Source: a virus. From it: a DNA stretch of 62,140 nt. This document shows positions 15,371 through 25,700 of the stretch, in pieces. Within the stretch, counting starts at the first letter, position 1, and every line of letters begins with the position of its first letter. The translations under genes and the position numbers were made by a program. The stretch covers positions 1 to 62,140 of IMG/VR virus record IMGVR_UViG_3300031251_000021, one strand, 5' to 3'. The notes under the pieces were generated by a model, which saw only the letters and a list, made by a program, of their open reading frames with translations, did not search any database and had not been told where the DNA came from.

Positions 15371-18322
15371 ATGACAAAGACTTTAAATCACGACGCGCGG
15401 CGATATCTGGCTCGGGTTGTTCCTTGGGATGGCACAAGCCATGTGGGGCTGCATTATACGAAGTTTGGGGGAGGGAAGATTTATTGGGCGAGCCGCCCCT
15501 GTTTATCGCTCGATGAGGCTGCAAGCCAAGTCCAGTATCTCCTGACGCGTCAGGACACTCGCGACATCTATGTGAGCCTCGCCACGCAGCGCGAGGCGGA
15601 GACACGGACCAACGGAGGCACGGGGCGGTCCTATAAGGTCGCGATACGCTTGGCCGAGAACGCGGTGGCGCTGAACAGCCTGTTCATGGATATCGATGTC
15701 GGGAAGAAGGATGGCTACCAGACAGGGGCCGAGGCTGTTACCGCGCTGGGTAAGTTCATCGAGGATGCGAAGCTCCCGAAGGTCACAGCCGTCGTGCAAT
15801 CCGGCTCGGGCGGGCTCCACGTCTATTGGGTGCTCGCCGACGCACTCACGCCCGACGAGTGGCAGCCGCTCGCCAATGGGCTCTGCAATGCAGCACGCCA
15901 GCACGGGATGCACTTCGACAGCCAAGTGACGGTGGACCGCGTCCGCATCCTGCGAGTGCCGGGCACCTATCATTGGAAGACCGGCACGCCGAAGCCCGTC
16001 GAATTGAAACTTCTCCGCGACACGAACGTCCTCAATGAGAAGATGGTCGCAGCGCTGACGCCTTACATCACAGCCGAAGATATCGAACACAAGCCGGTGC
16101 TGGAGCGTCGCGCGCCCATAGTTGAAGAGAGCGAGTTCTCCGCGGGCATTCAGGTAGGAGCTGCGCCACGTCGCATCGCCGACTTGCAGAATGCGTGCCC
16201 GTGGATCAAGCACTCGCTCGATACTGGCGGCGCGGACAACGACAACATGCTCCGCCGCATCGCCTACCAGATCGCGACGTTCTGCGAAGAGACGGACGGC
16301 GTGGCATGGTCACTGATGGACCAGCGCGCGACGCTCACACAGGAAGAGTTCTGGGAGCAGCTCGATAGGGCCAAAGCGGATCGAGAGAAAGGGAACAGGG
16401 GCTTCCCGACCTGCGCCGCCATTAGTCGGGCTGGCGCAACACAATGCAAGACTTGCCCGCATCTCACCCTCGGCAAGACGCCGCTGACCGCGCCCGGCGC
16501 GCTCACTCCGACGAACACTCTCCCCGTCCCCACGGAGGACTTGGGTTGGGTGCCGCAGGGCTATAGCAAGAACGCTCTCGGGCAGATCGTGGCCATCATC
16601 ACAGACGCAGATGGCAGCCAGAAGCCGCAGCTCGTGTTTCCCCTGCCCATTAAGCACCCGTGGATCACCTCAGACGGGAAAGAACACTGTCTGCAATTCC
16701 AATCCACCTACCGCGACGGCACGGCCCTGGCGGTCTCGATCCCGATGTCTGCTTGCGGCACGAAGGACACGCTGACGCGAGCCCTCTTCAAGTCGCTCGT
16801 CCCCATCCGCGCCGATGAGAAAGTGTTGGCCTTCATGGAAGCCTTCTTGCAGAAACTTCAATCCGCCGCCAAAAGCGTCATTCAATCCGACCCCTTTGGC
16901 TGGAACTTCAAGGGAGCCGAATATGAGGGCTTTACCTACGGAGGTAAGCTGTTCAACGCCAAGGGCGAGCACCCTGCCCCGCCGCCCGAGCCGGCTCTGC
17001 GTGAGCAATATATGCCCTGCGGAGCGGATGGGAAGTGGATCGAAGCGGCTCGCCTTATTACAGACCAACAGCGTCCAGCACTCGACTGTATCCTGGCCTC
17101 CGCGTTTGCGTCGCCACTCGTTCGGCTGGTTGGGGAGGTTGACGGTGTTGTCATTGGAGCCGTGTCGCGAGCGAGTGGAGTCGGAAAAACAACAACACTC
17201 AAAATCGCCCAGGCTGTTTGGGGTAACCCGGTTACGGCCCCTCAAGGTCTGGATGATACGATCAATTCAGTCTTCGTCAAAGCGGGGAAGATCAAGAACT
17301 TGCCCATTTATTTTGATGAGATCAAGACGCCTAGCCAAACGCTAGGTTTCGTGAAGCTGATGTTCCAGCTTACGGGCGGCAAGGAGAAGTCCCGCGCTAC
17401 GCGCGAGGGGGGGCTCGCTAAGCAGCACTCCTGGAGCACGCTCCTAATTTATGCCTCGAACGAGAGCCTCTACGACGCGGTGCTCAAGAGCATGGCCACG
17501 TCGAACGCGGGCCACATGCGCATGTTCGAGTTCACAGTGCCGCCGATCACAGAGGATCAGCGCTGCCCCATGCTCGGGGAGATGGTCCGAAAGCTGCGCG
17601 ACAATTATGGAGAGGCCGGTCTACGTTACGCGAAATACATCGGCGAGAACTATGAAGCGATGCACGACCGGATCAATCAGACGCGCATCGATTGGGAGAA
17701 CTACCTCCATGCCGAGCCAGACGAGCGCTTCTGGGTCGCGGCTCTCACCGTGCTCACCGTGGGCGCGCAAGTCGCGAACGAGATCGGGCTCACTTCGTTT
17801 GATGTGGACGGCCTGACCGGGTTCCTAGAGAGCGAGTTCCTGCGGATGCGCGGCGAGAAGAACATGGCCCCGAACGACCTGAGCAAGACGGGTAACGTGG
17901 CGTCGATCCTGGGCGACTTCCTGGCTGAGCGCATGTTGGCGCACTCGATCACGACGAACCGCGTGCTCATAACGCGTGGCAAGCCCGCCGCGAATGCGGT
18001 TGCTGTTGAGGGCGAAGGGACTTCCAGGCTCGACCGGCTTCAAGGTCTGGAAATCCAGTTCGGGCGTGAGAACCAGTTGCTCCGCATCTCGGACAGCGCG
18101 CTCGGGATTTGGTTGAAGGCGAGGGAGATATCCAAGTCGAGTTTCCTACAAGCGATGGAGGCGCAGTTGGGGGCGAAGAGCACCCATGGGCGTTTGGGTT
18201 CAGGCACAAAGTATGCCGATCAAATCACACGCAAGCTCTGGCAAATCCCCCTCGCCGGCACGGAGCTTGAGCAGTTCCTCGAAGGCAACGAAGTGTCGCC
18301 CGCGGCAAGTGAGGCCGCGTAA
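15371..18322 (+). CDS. Primase-polymerase (PrimPol) fused to SF3-like helicase
   Basis: A 983-residue replication protein. The N-terminal archaeo-eukaryotic primase domain has the hhhDhD motif (LFMDIDVG, D107 and D109), SGSGGLHVYWVL with its conserved histidine, and RILRVPGTYHWK. A cysteine-rich segment (CAAISRAGATQCKTCPH) near residue 350 may bind zinc. The C-terminal helicase has Walker A SGVGKTT (K606) and Walker B IYFDEIK, like DUF927/superfamily 3 proteins. It should unwind DNA and make primers for the polymerase at 7732. The ATG at 15371 has no strong ribosome binding site. Palindrome copies lie at 15737 and 16931. Confidence 0.85.
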   Translation: MTKTLNHDARRYLARVVPWDGTSHVGLHYTKFGGGKIYWASRPCLSLDEAASQVQYLLTRQDTRDIYVSLATQREAETRTNGGTGRSYKVAIRLAENAVALNSLFMDIDVGKKDGYQTGAEAVTALGKFIEDAKLPKVTAVVQSGSGGLHVYWVLADALTPDEWQPLANGLCNAARQHGMHFDSQVTVDRVRILRVPGTYHWKTGTPKPVELKLLRDTNVLNEKMVAALTPYITAEDIEHKPVLERRAPIVEESEFSAGIQVGAAPRRIADLQNACPWIKHSLDTGGADNDNMLRRIAYQIATFCEETDGVAWSLMDQRATLTQEEFWEQLDRAKADREKGNRGFPTCAAISRAGATQCKTCPHLTLGKTPLTAPGALTPTNTLPVPTEDLGWVPQGYSKNALGQIVAIITDADGSQKPQLVFPLPIKHPWITSDGKEHCLQFQSTYRDGTALAVSIPMSACGTKDTLTRALFKSLVPIRADEKVLAFMEAFLQKLQSAAKSVIQSDPFGWNFKGAEYEGFTYGGKLFNAKGEHPAPPPEPALREQYMPCGADGKWIEAARLITDQQRPALDCILASAFASPLVRLVGEVDGVVIGAVSRASGVGKTTTLKIAQAVWGNPVTAPQGLDDTINSVFVKAGKIKNLPIYFDEIKTPSQTLGFVKLMFQLTGGKEKSRATREGGLAKQHSWSTLLIYASNESLYDAVLKSMATSNAGHMRMFEFTVPPITEDQRCPMLGEMVRKLRDNYGEAGLRYAKYIGENYEAMHDRINQTRIDWENYLHAEPDERFWVAALTVLTVGAQVANEIGLTSFDVDGLTGFLESEFLRMRGEKNMAPNDLSKTGNVASILGDFLAERMLAHSITTNRVLITRGKPAANAVAVEGEGTSRLDRLQGLEIQFGRENQLLRISDSALGIWLKAREISKSSFLQAMEAQLGAKSTHGRLGSGTKYADQITRKLWQIPLAGTELEQFLEGNEVSPAASEAA

Positions 18323-18337
18323 CCTGTGGAGGTAACA

Positions 18338-18451
18338 ATGGTCGAGACGTGGTTCGTCCCGTGTTGGCGTGAAATTCGGTGGTATGAGCGCCCGAAAGGG
18401 GAATGGCCCATGATCGTGTGGGTGACCGAAGCTTTCTATTGGGGCGCATAA
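18338..18451 (+). CDS. Hypothetical microprotein (37 aa)
   Basis: A 37-residue tryptophan-rich protein (MVETWFVPCWREIRWYERPK...). Palindromes lie at both ends: the copy at 18319 gives its GGAGGTAACA ribosome binding site and the copy at 18448 contains its stop. Function unknown. Confidence 0.5.
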   Translation: MVETWFVPCWREIRWYERPKGEWPMIVWVTEAFYWGA

Positions 18452-18466
18452 CCTGTGGGGGTAACA

Positions 18467-19033
18467 ATGAACACATCAGTAGCAGTGAAGACTATCGTTG
18501 GTCCCACCATTCGGCTCGTGGGGGGAACATATTTTGACTTCCTTGACCCGGATGGGAGCCACTACACGATTGAGGATATCGCCCACGGGCTCGCAATGAC
18601 GTGCCGCTTCGCCGGCCAGTGCCCTCGCTTCTACAGCGTCGCCGAGCATAGTGTTCACGTCAGCAACATCGTCCCGCCTGAGTTCGCCTTCGCGGGCTTG
18701 ATGCACGATGCGGCAGAGGCGTTTCTCGGAGACGTTTCTCGGCCCCTAAAGGGACTGCTGCCAGAATACAAGGCCATCGAGAACCGCGTTGAGTGGTCGA
18801 TCTTTGACCGTTTCGGCGTGGTCGGTGCGTGGTCACTGGAGGTCAAGGAGGCAGACAACATCATGCTCGCGACTGAGCAAAAAAGACTTCTGCACAATGA
18901 CGATGATTGGGAGGTCCTGCGCGGTGTGCGGATCGCGGATGTTCAGATCGAGTGCCTGGACCCTGAGCGTGCCCGCAGTGCGTTTCTTTCTCGCTTCCTA
19001 GAGCTGCGCCCCTGGATGGCTACTCAGTCGTAG
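18467..19033 (+). CDS. HD-domain phosphohydrolase, DatZ/YfbR-like
   Basis: A 188-residue HD-superfamily protein. DIAHGLAMTCRFAGQ, then FYSVAEHSVHVS (first His), LMHDAAEAFLGDVSRPLK (HD pair) and a later Asp near residue 128 match the family that includes phage DatZ, a dATP triphosphohydrolase, and bacterial YfbR, a 5'-nucleotidase. It likely acts on deoxynucleotides. Together with the MazZ-like protein at 1778 it could reshape the nucleotide pool. No PurZ is present. Start behind GGGGGTAACA. Confidence 0.75.
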   Translation: MNTSVAVKTIVGPTIRLVGGTYFDFLDPDGSHYTIEDIAHGLAMTCRFAGQCPRFYSVAEHSVHVSNIVPPEFAFAGLMHDAAEAFLGDVSRPLKGLLPEYKAIENRVEWSIFDRFGVVGAWSLEVKEADNIMLATEQKRLLHNDDDWEVLRGVRIADVQIECLDPERARSAFLSRFLELRPWMATQS

Positions 19034-19272
19034 CCCTTCTTGCCCTTCCGCCATGCGCGATTTGCGCTCTCACTCTTGACGCGCAAATTGCTCGGGGCGT
19101 TCGTTCCGCCGCTGCGGATCGGGCGCTTGTGGTCGATATCTTTCCCGTCACCCTTCTTGACGCGACCGGCTTTCTCGGCATCGCGGCGCGCGGCATTTCG
19201 CTGCGCCCGCTTTTTCTTCTGCTCGGGCGACGAGTGGTAGCTCTCATATTCGTGCTTGTAATCGCGAGCCAT
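19024..19272 (-). CDS. HNH endonuclease
   Basis: An 82-residue basic protein with an HNH signature: IDHKRPIRSGGTNAPSNLRV. It is the last gene of the leftward structural transcript and converges with the HD hydrolase, overlapping its end by 10 bases. Small HNH proteins often assist terminase in packaging; here terminase is far away at 52 kb, so this could also be a selfish homing nuclease. Confidence 0.8.
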   Translation of the reverse strand: MARDYKHEYESYHSSPEQKKKRAQRNAARRDAEKAGRVKKGDGKDIDHKRPIRSGGTNAPSNLRVKSESANRAWRKGKKGYD

Positions 19273-19279
19273 CGCGCCC

Positions 19280-19495
19280 TCACTTGATTGTGCGAATATC
19301 AGCGGTGCTCGACACCCTGACGCTATTGATGAGTTTGCGCATCATTTCGAGTGCGAGGGTATGCACGTCCCCATCCTCCGTGTCGGTCGCCAGCCGCCCC
19401 ACATGGCAGAGGGCATAGGCTCGTTGCGCGAGCCAATCATCCATCGGCATCGGCGGCGTGGCATCAGTCGTGGCATCATCAGCCCCATCCGACAT
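19280..19495 (-). CDS. Hypothetical protein (71 aa)
   Basis: A 71-residue acidic protein starting MSDGADDATTDATPPMPMDD. It lies in the leftward virion-gene transcript between the HNH gene and a small basic protein. No family recognised. Confidence 0.55.
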   Translation of the reverse strand: MSDGADDATTDATPPMPMDDWLAQRAYALCHVGRLATDTEDGDVHTLALEMMRKLINSVRVSSTADIRTIK

Positions 19496-19504
19496 CCCAA
19501 CCCC

Positions 19505-19693
19505 CTATTTCTTATGTTTTCCAAGATCGAGTTTCGGCTCAACTGGTTTCGACTTCTTAGGAGCGTGCTTTTTCAGCTCCCCCTCGAAGGTGGCCCTTTC
19601 ACTCTTGCCGCCCTTCGATCTCCCTCCCCCCTTACCGCCTAATTTGACGGTGCCGAGCTTGCCCCCCTTCGTCGCGAATGGGTCCTTGGCCAT
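19505..19693 (-). CDS. Small basic lysine/glycine-rich protein (62 aa)
   Basis: A 62-residue protein with about one third Lys and Gly (MAKDPFATKGGKLGTVKLGG...), similar in style to the small Lys/Gly proteins at 48944 and 49246, so probably a virion or DNA-associated component. The palindrome at 19694-19711 touches its ATG and gives AGGAGGGTAAC as ribosome binding site. Confidence 0.55.
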   Translation of the reverse strand: MAKDPFATKGGKLGTVKLGGKGGGRSKGGKSERATFEGELKKHAPKKSKPVEPKLDLGKHKK

Positions 19694-19710
19694 GTTACCC
19701 TCCTAGGTAA

Positions 19711-22700
19711 TCACTGCACATTAAACGTATCGCGATACTTCTGCAAGACAGCTCGGTTCTGCGCAGTGACCGGCATCCCGAGGATGTTGTTGCCCGACGC
19801 CGACGCCTTCTCTCGCTTCGATGCTGCGTGATCGAGCATCTTGTGCGTGATGCGAGCCTCGGCGGGCTGTGTGTCGTTGTAGGCGCTGATCCGCGCCATG
19901 GCGCGCGCCCGGTCGCCGGGGGTCCGCGCTCCAGCCCAATCGTTGATGAGCTTATGGTTCTGTTCGCCTTGTGTGCGGATCGTCTTCTTCGCCGCCCAGC
20001 TCGCCTCGTCGTATTTCGCCACCGACGCCGGCTTGAACCCGAGCGCCTGCGTGAACATCTGCGCAGCGCCCATGGGCTCCATCCCACCCCCACGCGCGCT
20101 AGGCTTGCCATCAGACCCCAGGCGGTAGGCTTTCGCCAGATCGTCGAACTGTTTGATGGGGATGAGGTGCTCCGCGGCCTTCCCAAAGTCGCCATTCATG
20201 AGCGCCTGCCCACCAGTGAAGGCGTCCTGCGCCATCGACGCGGGAGCGCCGCCCACCGTTTGCAGTATCCAGTTCATGCTGTCTTCGGGCTTGTTCGACT
20301 TCGGCTCGCCGAACGTCAGCAGCGAGTTCAGGCCGAGCCTATGGTGCACGTCCACACTGAATGGGCCGAGCGCCCGAGAGAGCCCGTGCATGACGACTTC
20401 TGCCACCTGCGGGCCAAACATCTCGGTGGCCTGCTCCTGCGCCTTCTCTTCGATGTCGGCCCAGCTCGTATTCGTAACGCCCAGGGCGTTCGCGAGCATG
20501 ATCGGGGCCTTGATTACCTCCATGGGTAAGCCGAGCGCTCCAGCCATGGCGGCATGGGTGGTGATGACGCCAGCGAACGCCCTCACCGCTTCGGCACGCA
20601 CCTTGGGGTCCTCGTTCTTGAACATATTGTAGAGGCTCTTCCCGAGCAGGCTGTAGACCATCTGCGGGAACTGCTTGAACTGTAGGAAGGGCCGCAGCGC
20701 CGGATTGCGGAACGCGGGGGCGGCGTTGGTCGGAGAGTAGAGCCCCTGCGTGTTGGCAAGCGTGTCCTTCGCATAGCGCACGGCCTTATCGAAGTCGCCC
20801 CCGTTGCGCTCATGCTCCAGGCGGAATGCGGCGACCGCCTCCGCGACGCGGTTGATGCTCTCCGTCGCGCCTGTGATCTCGCGCACCGCGGTATCGACGC
20901 GGGAGAGCCCGCGATCCGCCGCCGTCCCGAACTCGTTGAGGCGCGTGGCCTCGAAGCCGGCATCGGGGTGGATGTGTCCAGTCTCCATCAGCGCGTCGAG
21001 CATCTTACCGATCTTCGCGCCATCCGCAGACTTCGCAAGGCGTTGCTTGAAACCATCGACGAAGTTCGTGGGCTCCGCCGCAGGGTTCCGGGCAGTGCGC
21101 ACCGCACCCTTAGCCCCTTCCTTTAGAGCGTCCATCGCACCCATGTCGCCATAGGCGCGAGCGAGCGAGGCGTAGGCTTTCGCGAAGCCGTGGCGCGAGC
21201 CGAGCACCGGAGCCGAGATCATCCCCGGATGCGTCATGTGCAGGAGGATGTGGGCGCTGCTCGCCATGCGCATGAGGAACGAGGCGGTCATGAGCCGCGA
21301 CCACACCGGGGCCATGCGCCCGGTATATTCGGGCGAGCCGAAGCCGTAGAGCCGCCCCTCCATCTCTTGCAGGACGCGCTGCCGCTCTATCGTGGTGTCC
21401 TGATACTCATTGTCCTTGATGTGTTCGCGCATGTCCTTGAGCGCGCCGTCCACGGTAGAGCGGTAGTCTTGCCTGGACAGGTAACGCGAGGCGCTGTTCG
21501 AATAGTCGATGGTGTTGCGCACAACGTCGCGTGACGCGCCCGCCACGTTCCGCCTGGGGAGCCTTCGCTGCTCGACACGCGTGCCGGCCTTCATACCGAT
21601 CGATGCTTCGAGAAGCGAGCGCTCCATGATCCCGCGCTGCTCGGGGCTCAGGTCCTTCCGCTTGCGCAAGTTATCCACAAGTTTTTGTATTTGGGGCGAC
21701 GAGATTTCGTAGTCGAGCTTGTTATTGAGGTCGCGCTTGGTGACCGCCTTGATGTCCTCAAAGCCTCCGTGATCCACAAGCTCCTGACGGCGCGCGTTCG
21801 CCCCCCGCTCTGTCTCGTGCAGCTCCATCAGCTCGCGCTGGACGCGCGTCTGGAATTTCTGGACGGGGCTCCCCGTCGTGCTCTCATTGTCCTTCGTCGT
21901 TTTCGCGCCGGTCTCCGGGTCGTAATAGACGGTCTTGGTGCGCGCCGGCAGGCCGACTTCGCGCGCGAACTTATTCGCCTCCTGGCGCGAGCCGAACTCC
22001 CAAGTGTTCTCGTCGATCTTCTTGCCCCCCGTGGGGGCCTCGACCTTGAACTTCGCACGAACGACGTGCTCTCCCTGGCGCATGAGCGGGAAATATGCGC
22101 CCTTCTTCACCTTCAACTCTTCCGCGTTCTTGATCGCCTTGCCGAGTTCAGGCTTATCGGCGAACAACTTGTCGTCGTCCTCCGTCATCGCATCGTTCAT
22201 GATCCGCTCGGCGAGCGCGCTCTTGCTTACCCCATCAGGTAAGTCGACGGTGCTTAGGACTTGATCGACGTTGGAGCGCGTGATCTTGTCCTGCATCTCC
22301 TTGTAGTAGTCGCGGTCGTTGCGGAACTGGCGCCGGAGATCGCTCGGCAGGCTATCGTAAAGCGCGCTCAGTTCTCTGTGTTTTTGGCGGCTCTGCCACA
22401 CATCCATCGCCGTCTCGTGCTCAGAGTCCCTGCCCTTGGCGAGCTTATTCGCGACATCCTTGCTGGCGCGCAGGTGGGCGTTGGCCGAGCTGTCGAGGTC
22501 CTTGTCGGGGTGCAGGTCGTAGATCGTGCTCTCTTCGCGCAGGCGGGCGTATTCGTCCCACTGCGGGCCTTGGTATTTCTTCGAGAGCGTGAAGTTGTCG
22601 CGCGCGATCTTGTCGCCCTCCTCCCGATACTTCCGCATCTTGACGCCCATCTTCTCGATGGTGTCGGTCAGCTTGCGCAGGGGGTTGCTCTCGTCGGCAC

Positions 22701-25700
22701 TACCAAAGAGCCACTCTCGCGCTTGGCGGAGCTGATCGTTCGTCTGGAGCTTCATGCCCCATTCTTTGAGCTTGCCCACGGTCGGGGTGTGTTCGATAGC
22801 GGCGTTCACCACATTACCCATCTGGGTAATCGGCAGCTCGATGCCCGCTCGCGCGGTCTTCTTAGGCTCGTTCGTCGCGTCCGCCGCATCCTCGAACGCG
22901 GGGAGGAACTTGATCGCCTGCTGCCGCGACTGCATCTGCCGCTGGCGCATCGCATATTCGATCTTGTGGCCGGGGCTCTTGTCCCAGCTTGCGCGCTCGC
23001 CAACGGCCATCGCCGCCTCCAGCGCCGAATACTCGTGCGCTTTTAGCCCCAGCATCCGGGAGATCGTGTGCACGACGCCGCCCCAAATGGAGTTCTGCCG
23101 AAACTCGGGGAGGCCCAGCTCGCGCACGAGCCCCTCGGATAGTGGGACTTTCGCCAGAGCGCGCTGGAACACACCATTCGAGAGGGCCTCCGACATGAAT
23201 TCGTGAGCGTCGGTCCAGCCATAGTGGGACCCCGGCGGGCGGGGGGTGAGGAACTGGTCAGAGTAGGGGAGGGCCTCGTCTTTCAGCGCCTCCTTCGCCT
23301 CCGCCATGATCTTCTCAACGTGTCCGCGGATCGTCGCATTGCGCGAGAGAGTGTCTTGGAGCAGTCCGTGCAGACCCTCGTGCAAGAGAATGTGGGGCAG
23401 CGCAGCTTGGGGCGTGTCAGCACTGATGACGATGTGCTTGTAGAGGGGGTCGTGGTAGCCGAAGGGCGGCTTGCGCACGCCTAGGAGGTTCTGCATGTCC
23501 TCCCTGGAGACCACATGCACGGGGTAGTCGCCCAGCGCCGCCTGGACGCGCTCAGAGAGCTTGCGGCTCACAGCGCCCGTCCGCCCCTCACCAACGGGGA
23601 GCCCGCGAAGGAGTTCGGAGAGCGAAGCCGTGTGCGCCGCCTCGGCCTTCCCTTCCGGCCCCAGGACCGTCGCAGGCTCATCGGGTCGCTCCAGAGCCTT
23701 GATGCCCTCGGAGGTAACATCTTTCGGCCCGACTTTCCACGGCTTCGATCCGACCTCCGGCAGGGACTTCTTCCCCGGCTGCCAGGACTTACGCTTCGTT
23801 TCGACCTTGAATGTGCCGGCCTTGTCCTCGCCAGCGGTGACGCGGGTCGATGCAACCTTTTCAACGATGCGCTCGATAGCGGCTTGCCCAGCGGCTCGCT
23901 CGCCCTCCGTCTTCCCCTCCATCGCATAGCGCCGCGCCTTCTCGATACGGGCCAGCGCCTCGGGGCTCAGTAGATCGGGGGCCGACCGCACAGCGGCCTC
24001 AGCAAGGCGCTTCTCGAAGTTATGGAGGACCGTCGCTTCGTTGTGGCTCTCCTCGGCGTGCTCTTTTGCCTCCAGCGCCGCCTCGGGAGTGTTGTGATCG
24101 GCAAGTGCATCCGCGACGTTACCTAGGGGTGCAGATACGTCCCCCTGATCGGTGCGCTTAGCGATATCGCCCTCGGCGCGGCGCTCGCCCTTGACGGCTT
24201 CGACGTTGCCCTCGCGCAGGTCCTTCTCACGCCCGATGAAGCGCTGGAAGTCCGCCCCCTTCTTGACCTTCTTGCCCACGAGTGAGCGGGCCTCCGCGAG
24301 CAGCATGGTCGCCGGGCTGTGGTTCATCAGCTCGTCGAGGTTGTCGCGGATGGTCGCCGGGATTTCGACGCCCTTCTCCTTGGCCGCGTCAACCATGGCT
24401 TGCGCCCGCGCCAGGATCGCCTTGCGTGCGTCATTGGCCCCCTTGGCGCGACCGTCGAAGTAATTCGCTTCGGCGTCGGTCGGGAGGTGCTTCCCATTGA
24501 TGATGTCCTCGGCGGTGGCGTTGTTCTGGGTGCGCGCCGCTTTCTCGTCCTTGTCGCGGTTCTTGCCCTTGGGCTCCTTCGGGGCTGTCTCCTTGTTCGC
24601 CGCGATCTTCTTGTTCCACGCCTTCTGGTTCGTGGCGTCGGCCTTCTTACCTTCTGGGGTAACATCGCGGAGGACTTGCGGCTTGCGCGGCGGCTCCTTG
24701 TCCCCAGGGCCACCAGGGAACGAAGGCTTGGCGGCGGGCTCTTGGGGCGCGGGAGCTTGGGCCTCCTGGCGATCCGCGATTACCTGCGCCGGGCTCTCCA
24801 CCTGCACCGTGTTCTCGGGCGCGGCCTTGTTCGCTTCGAGCGCCTGGGTCTGGTCGGGGGCCGTCCGGTCAGTGCCGGCAGCGGCTTTGACTTCTGTGCC
24901 GTCAGGTGTCCGCTCGGTCACAGCGACAGGGGTCTCCCCCGATGCGGCTCGTTGGACCGCCTCCTCCTGCGTCGTGTCGCCATAACCCAGGAACTCGCCA
25001 ACAGAGCCGTCCTTGATCTTGGCGCGCAGGTCCTTGGGTGAGGTCTGCTCGGGGTCGTAGTCGTAAATATCGCCGCGGATATTCGTCCGCTTCAAGCCCT
25101 CGGGGGGCTTGCTCGGCTTGTCGGTGCCCTTCGGATAGACGACGGCGGGGCGCTTCTGCTCCTGCGTCGCCTGCTGCTGCGCCTGGATCGTCTCCGGGCT
25201 CTCAGTGACGGGCGTGATCTCGGGCGTCGCCTCCGGGGGAGCCTGGGGTGTTACCTGTGCAGGTTGCCCGGCGGGCGGCGGCGTATCGCCGGGCGGCGGG
25301 TTGCGCGCTTCGACCGCATCGGCCTGGGCCGGGTCGAGCCCGACTTCCGGGACCACGGTGGGCGCATCGGGCCTGGGTTTCGGTATGGCCTCGGGTGCCG
25401 CGTGCATGAGCCCATGCGCCGCGCCGGGGAGGCCCGTGAGTGCGCCCGCCTCCAGGGTGCGGTTCAGCCATCCGCGGGCGTCGAACTCCTTCTGGGTGCC
25501 TGCCTCTAGCCCGGCCTGCTGCTCTGCATAGTCACCGACGCCGGTCTGGAGCGCGCCGGCACCGCCAGCCTCCCCAAGGCCGAACGCCGCGCGACGGAGA
25601 GCCGTGCCCGTGAGCACGCTGCCGCGCGCCATCATGCCGCCGAGGCCAGCTCCACCCGCGACGCCGCCGGCGAGAGCTGTGAGCGCCAGCCGCCCATCCC

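Noticed and set aside
17223-17237. GTAACCCGGTTAC as a palindrome family member
   Set aside because: The half-sites are in inverted order and spacing does not fit; it appears to be chance within the primase gene.
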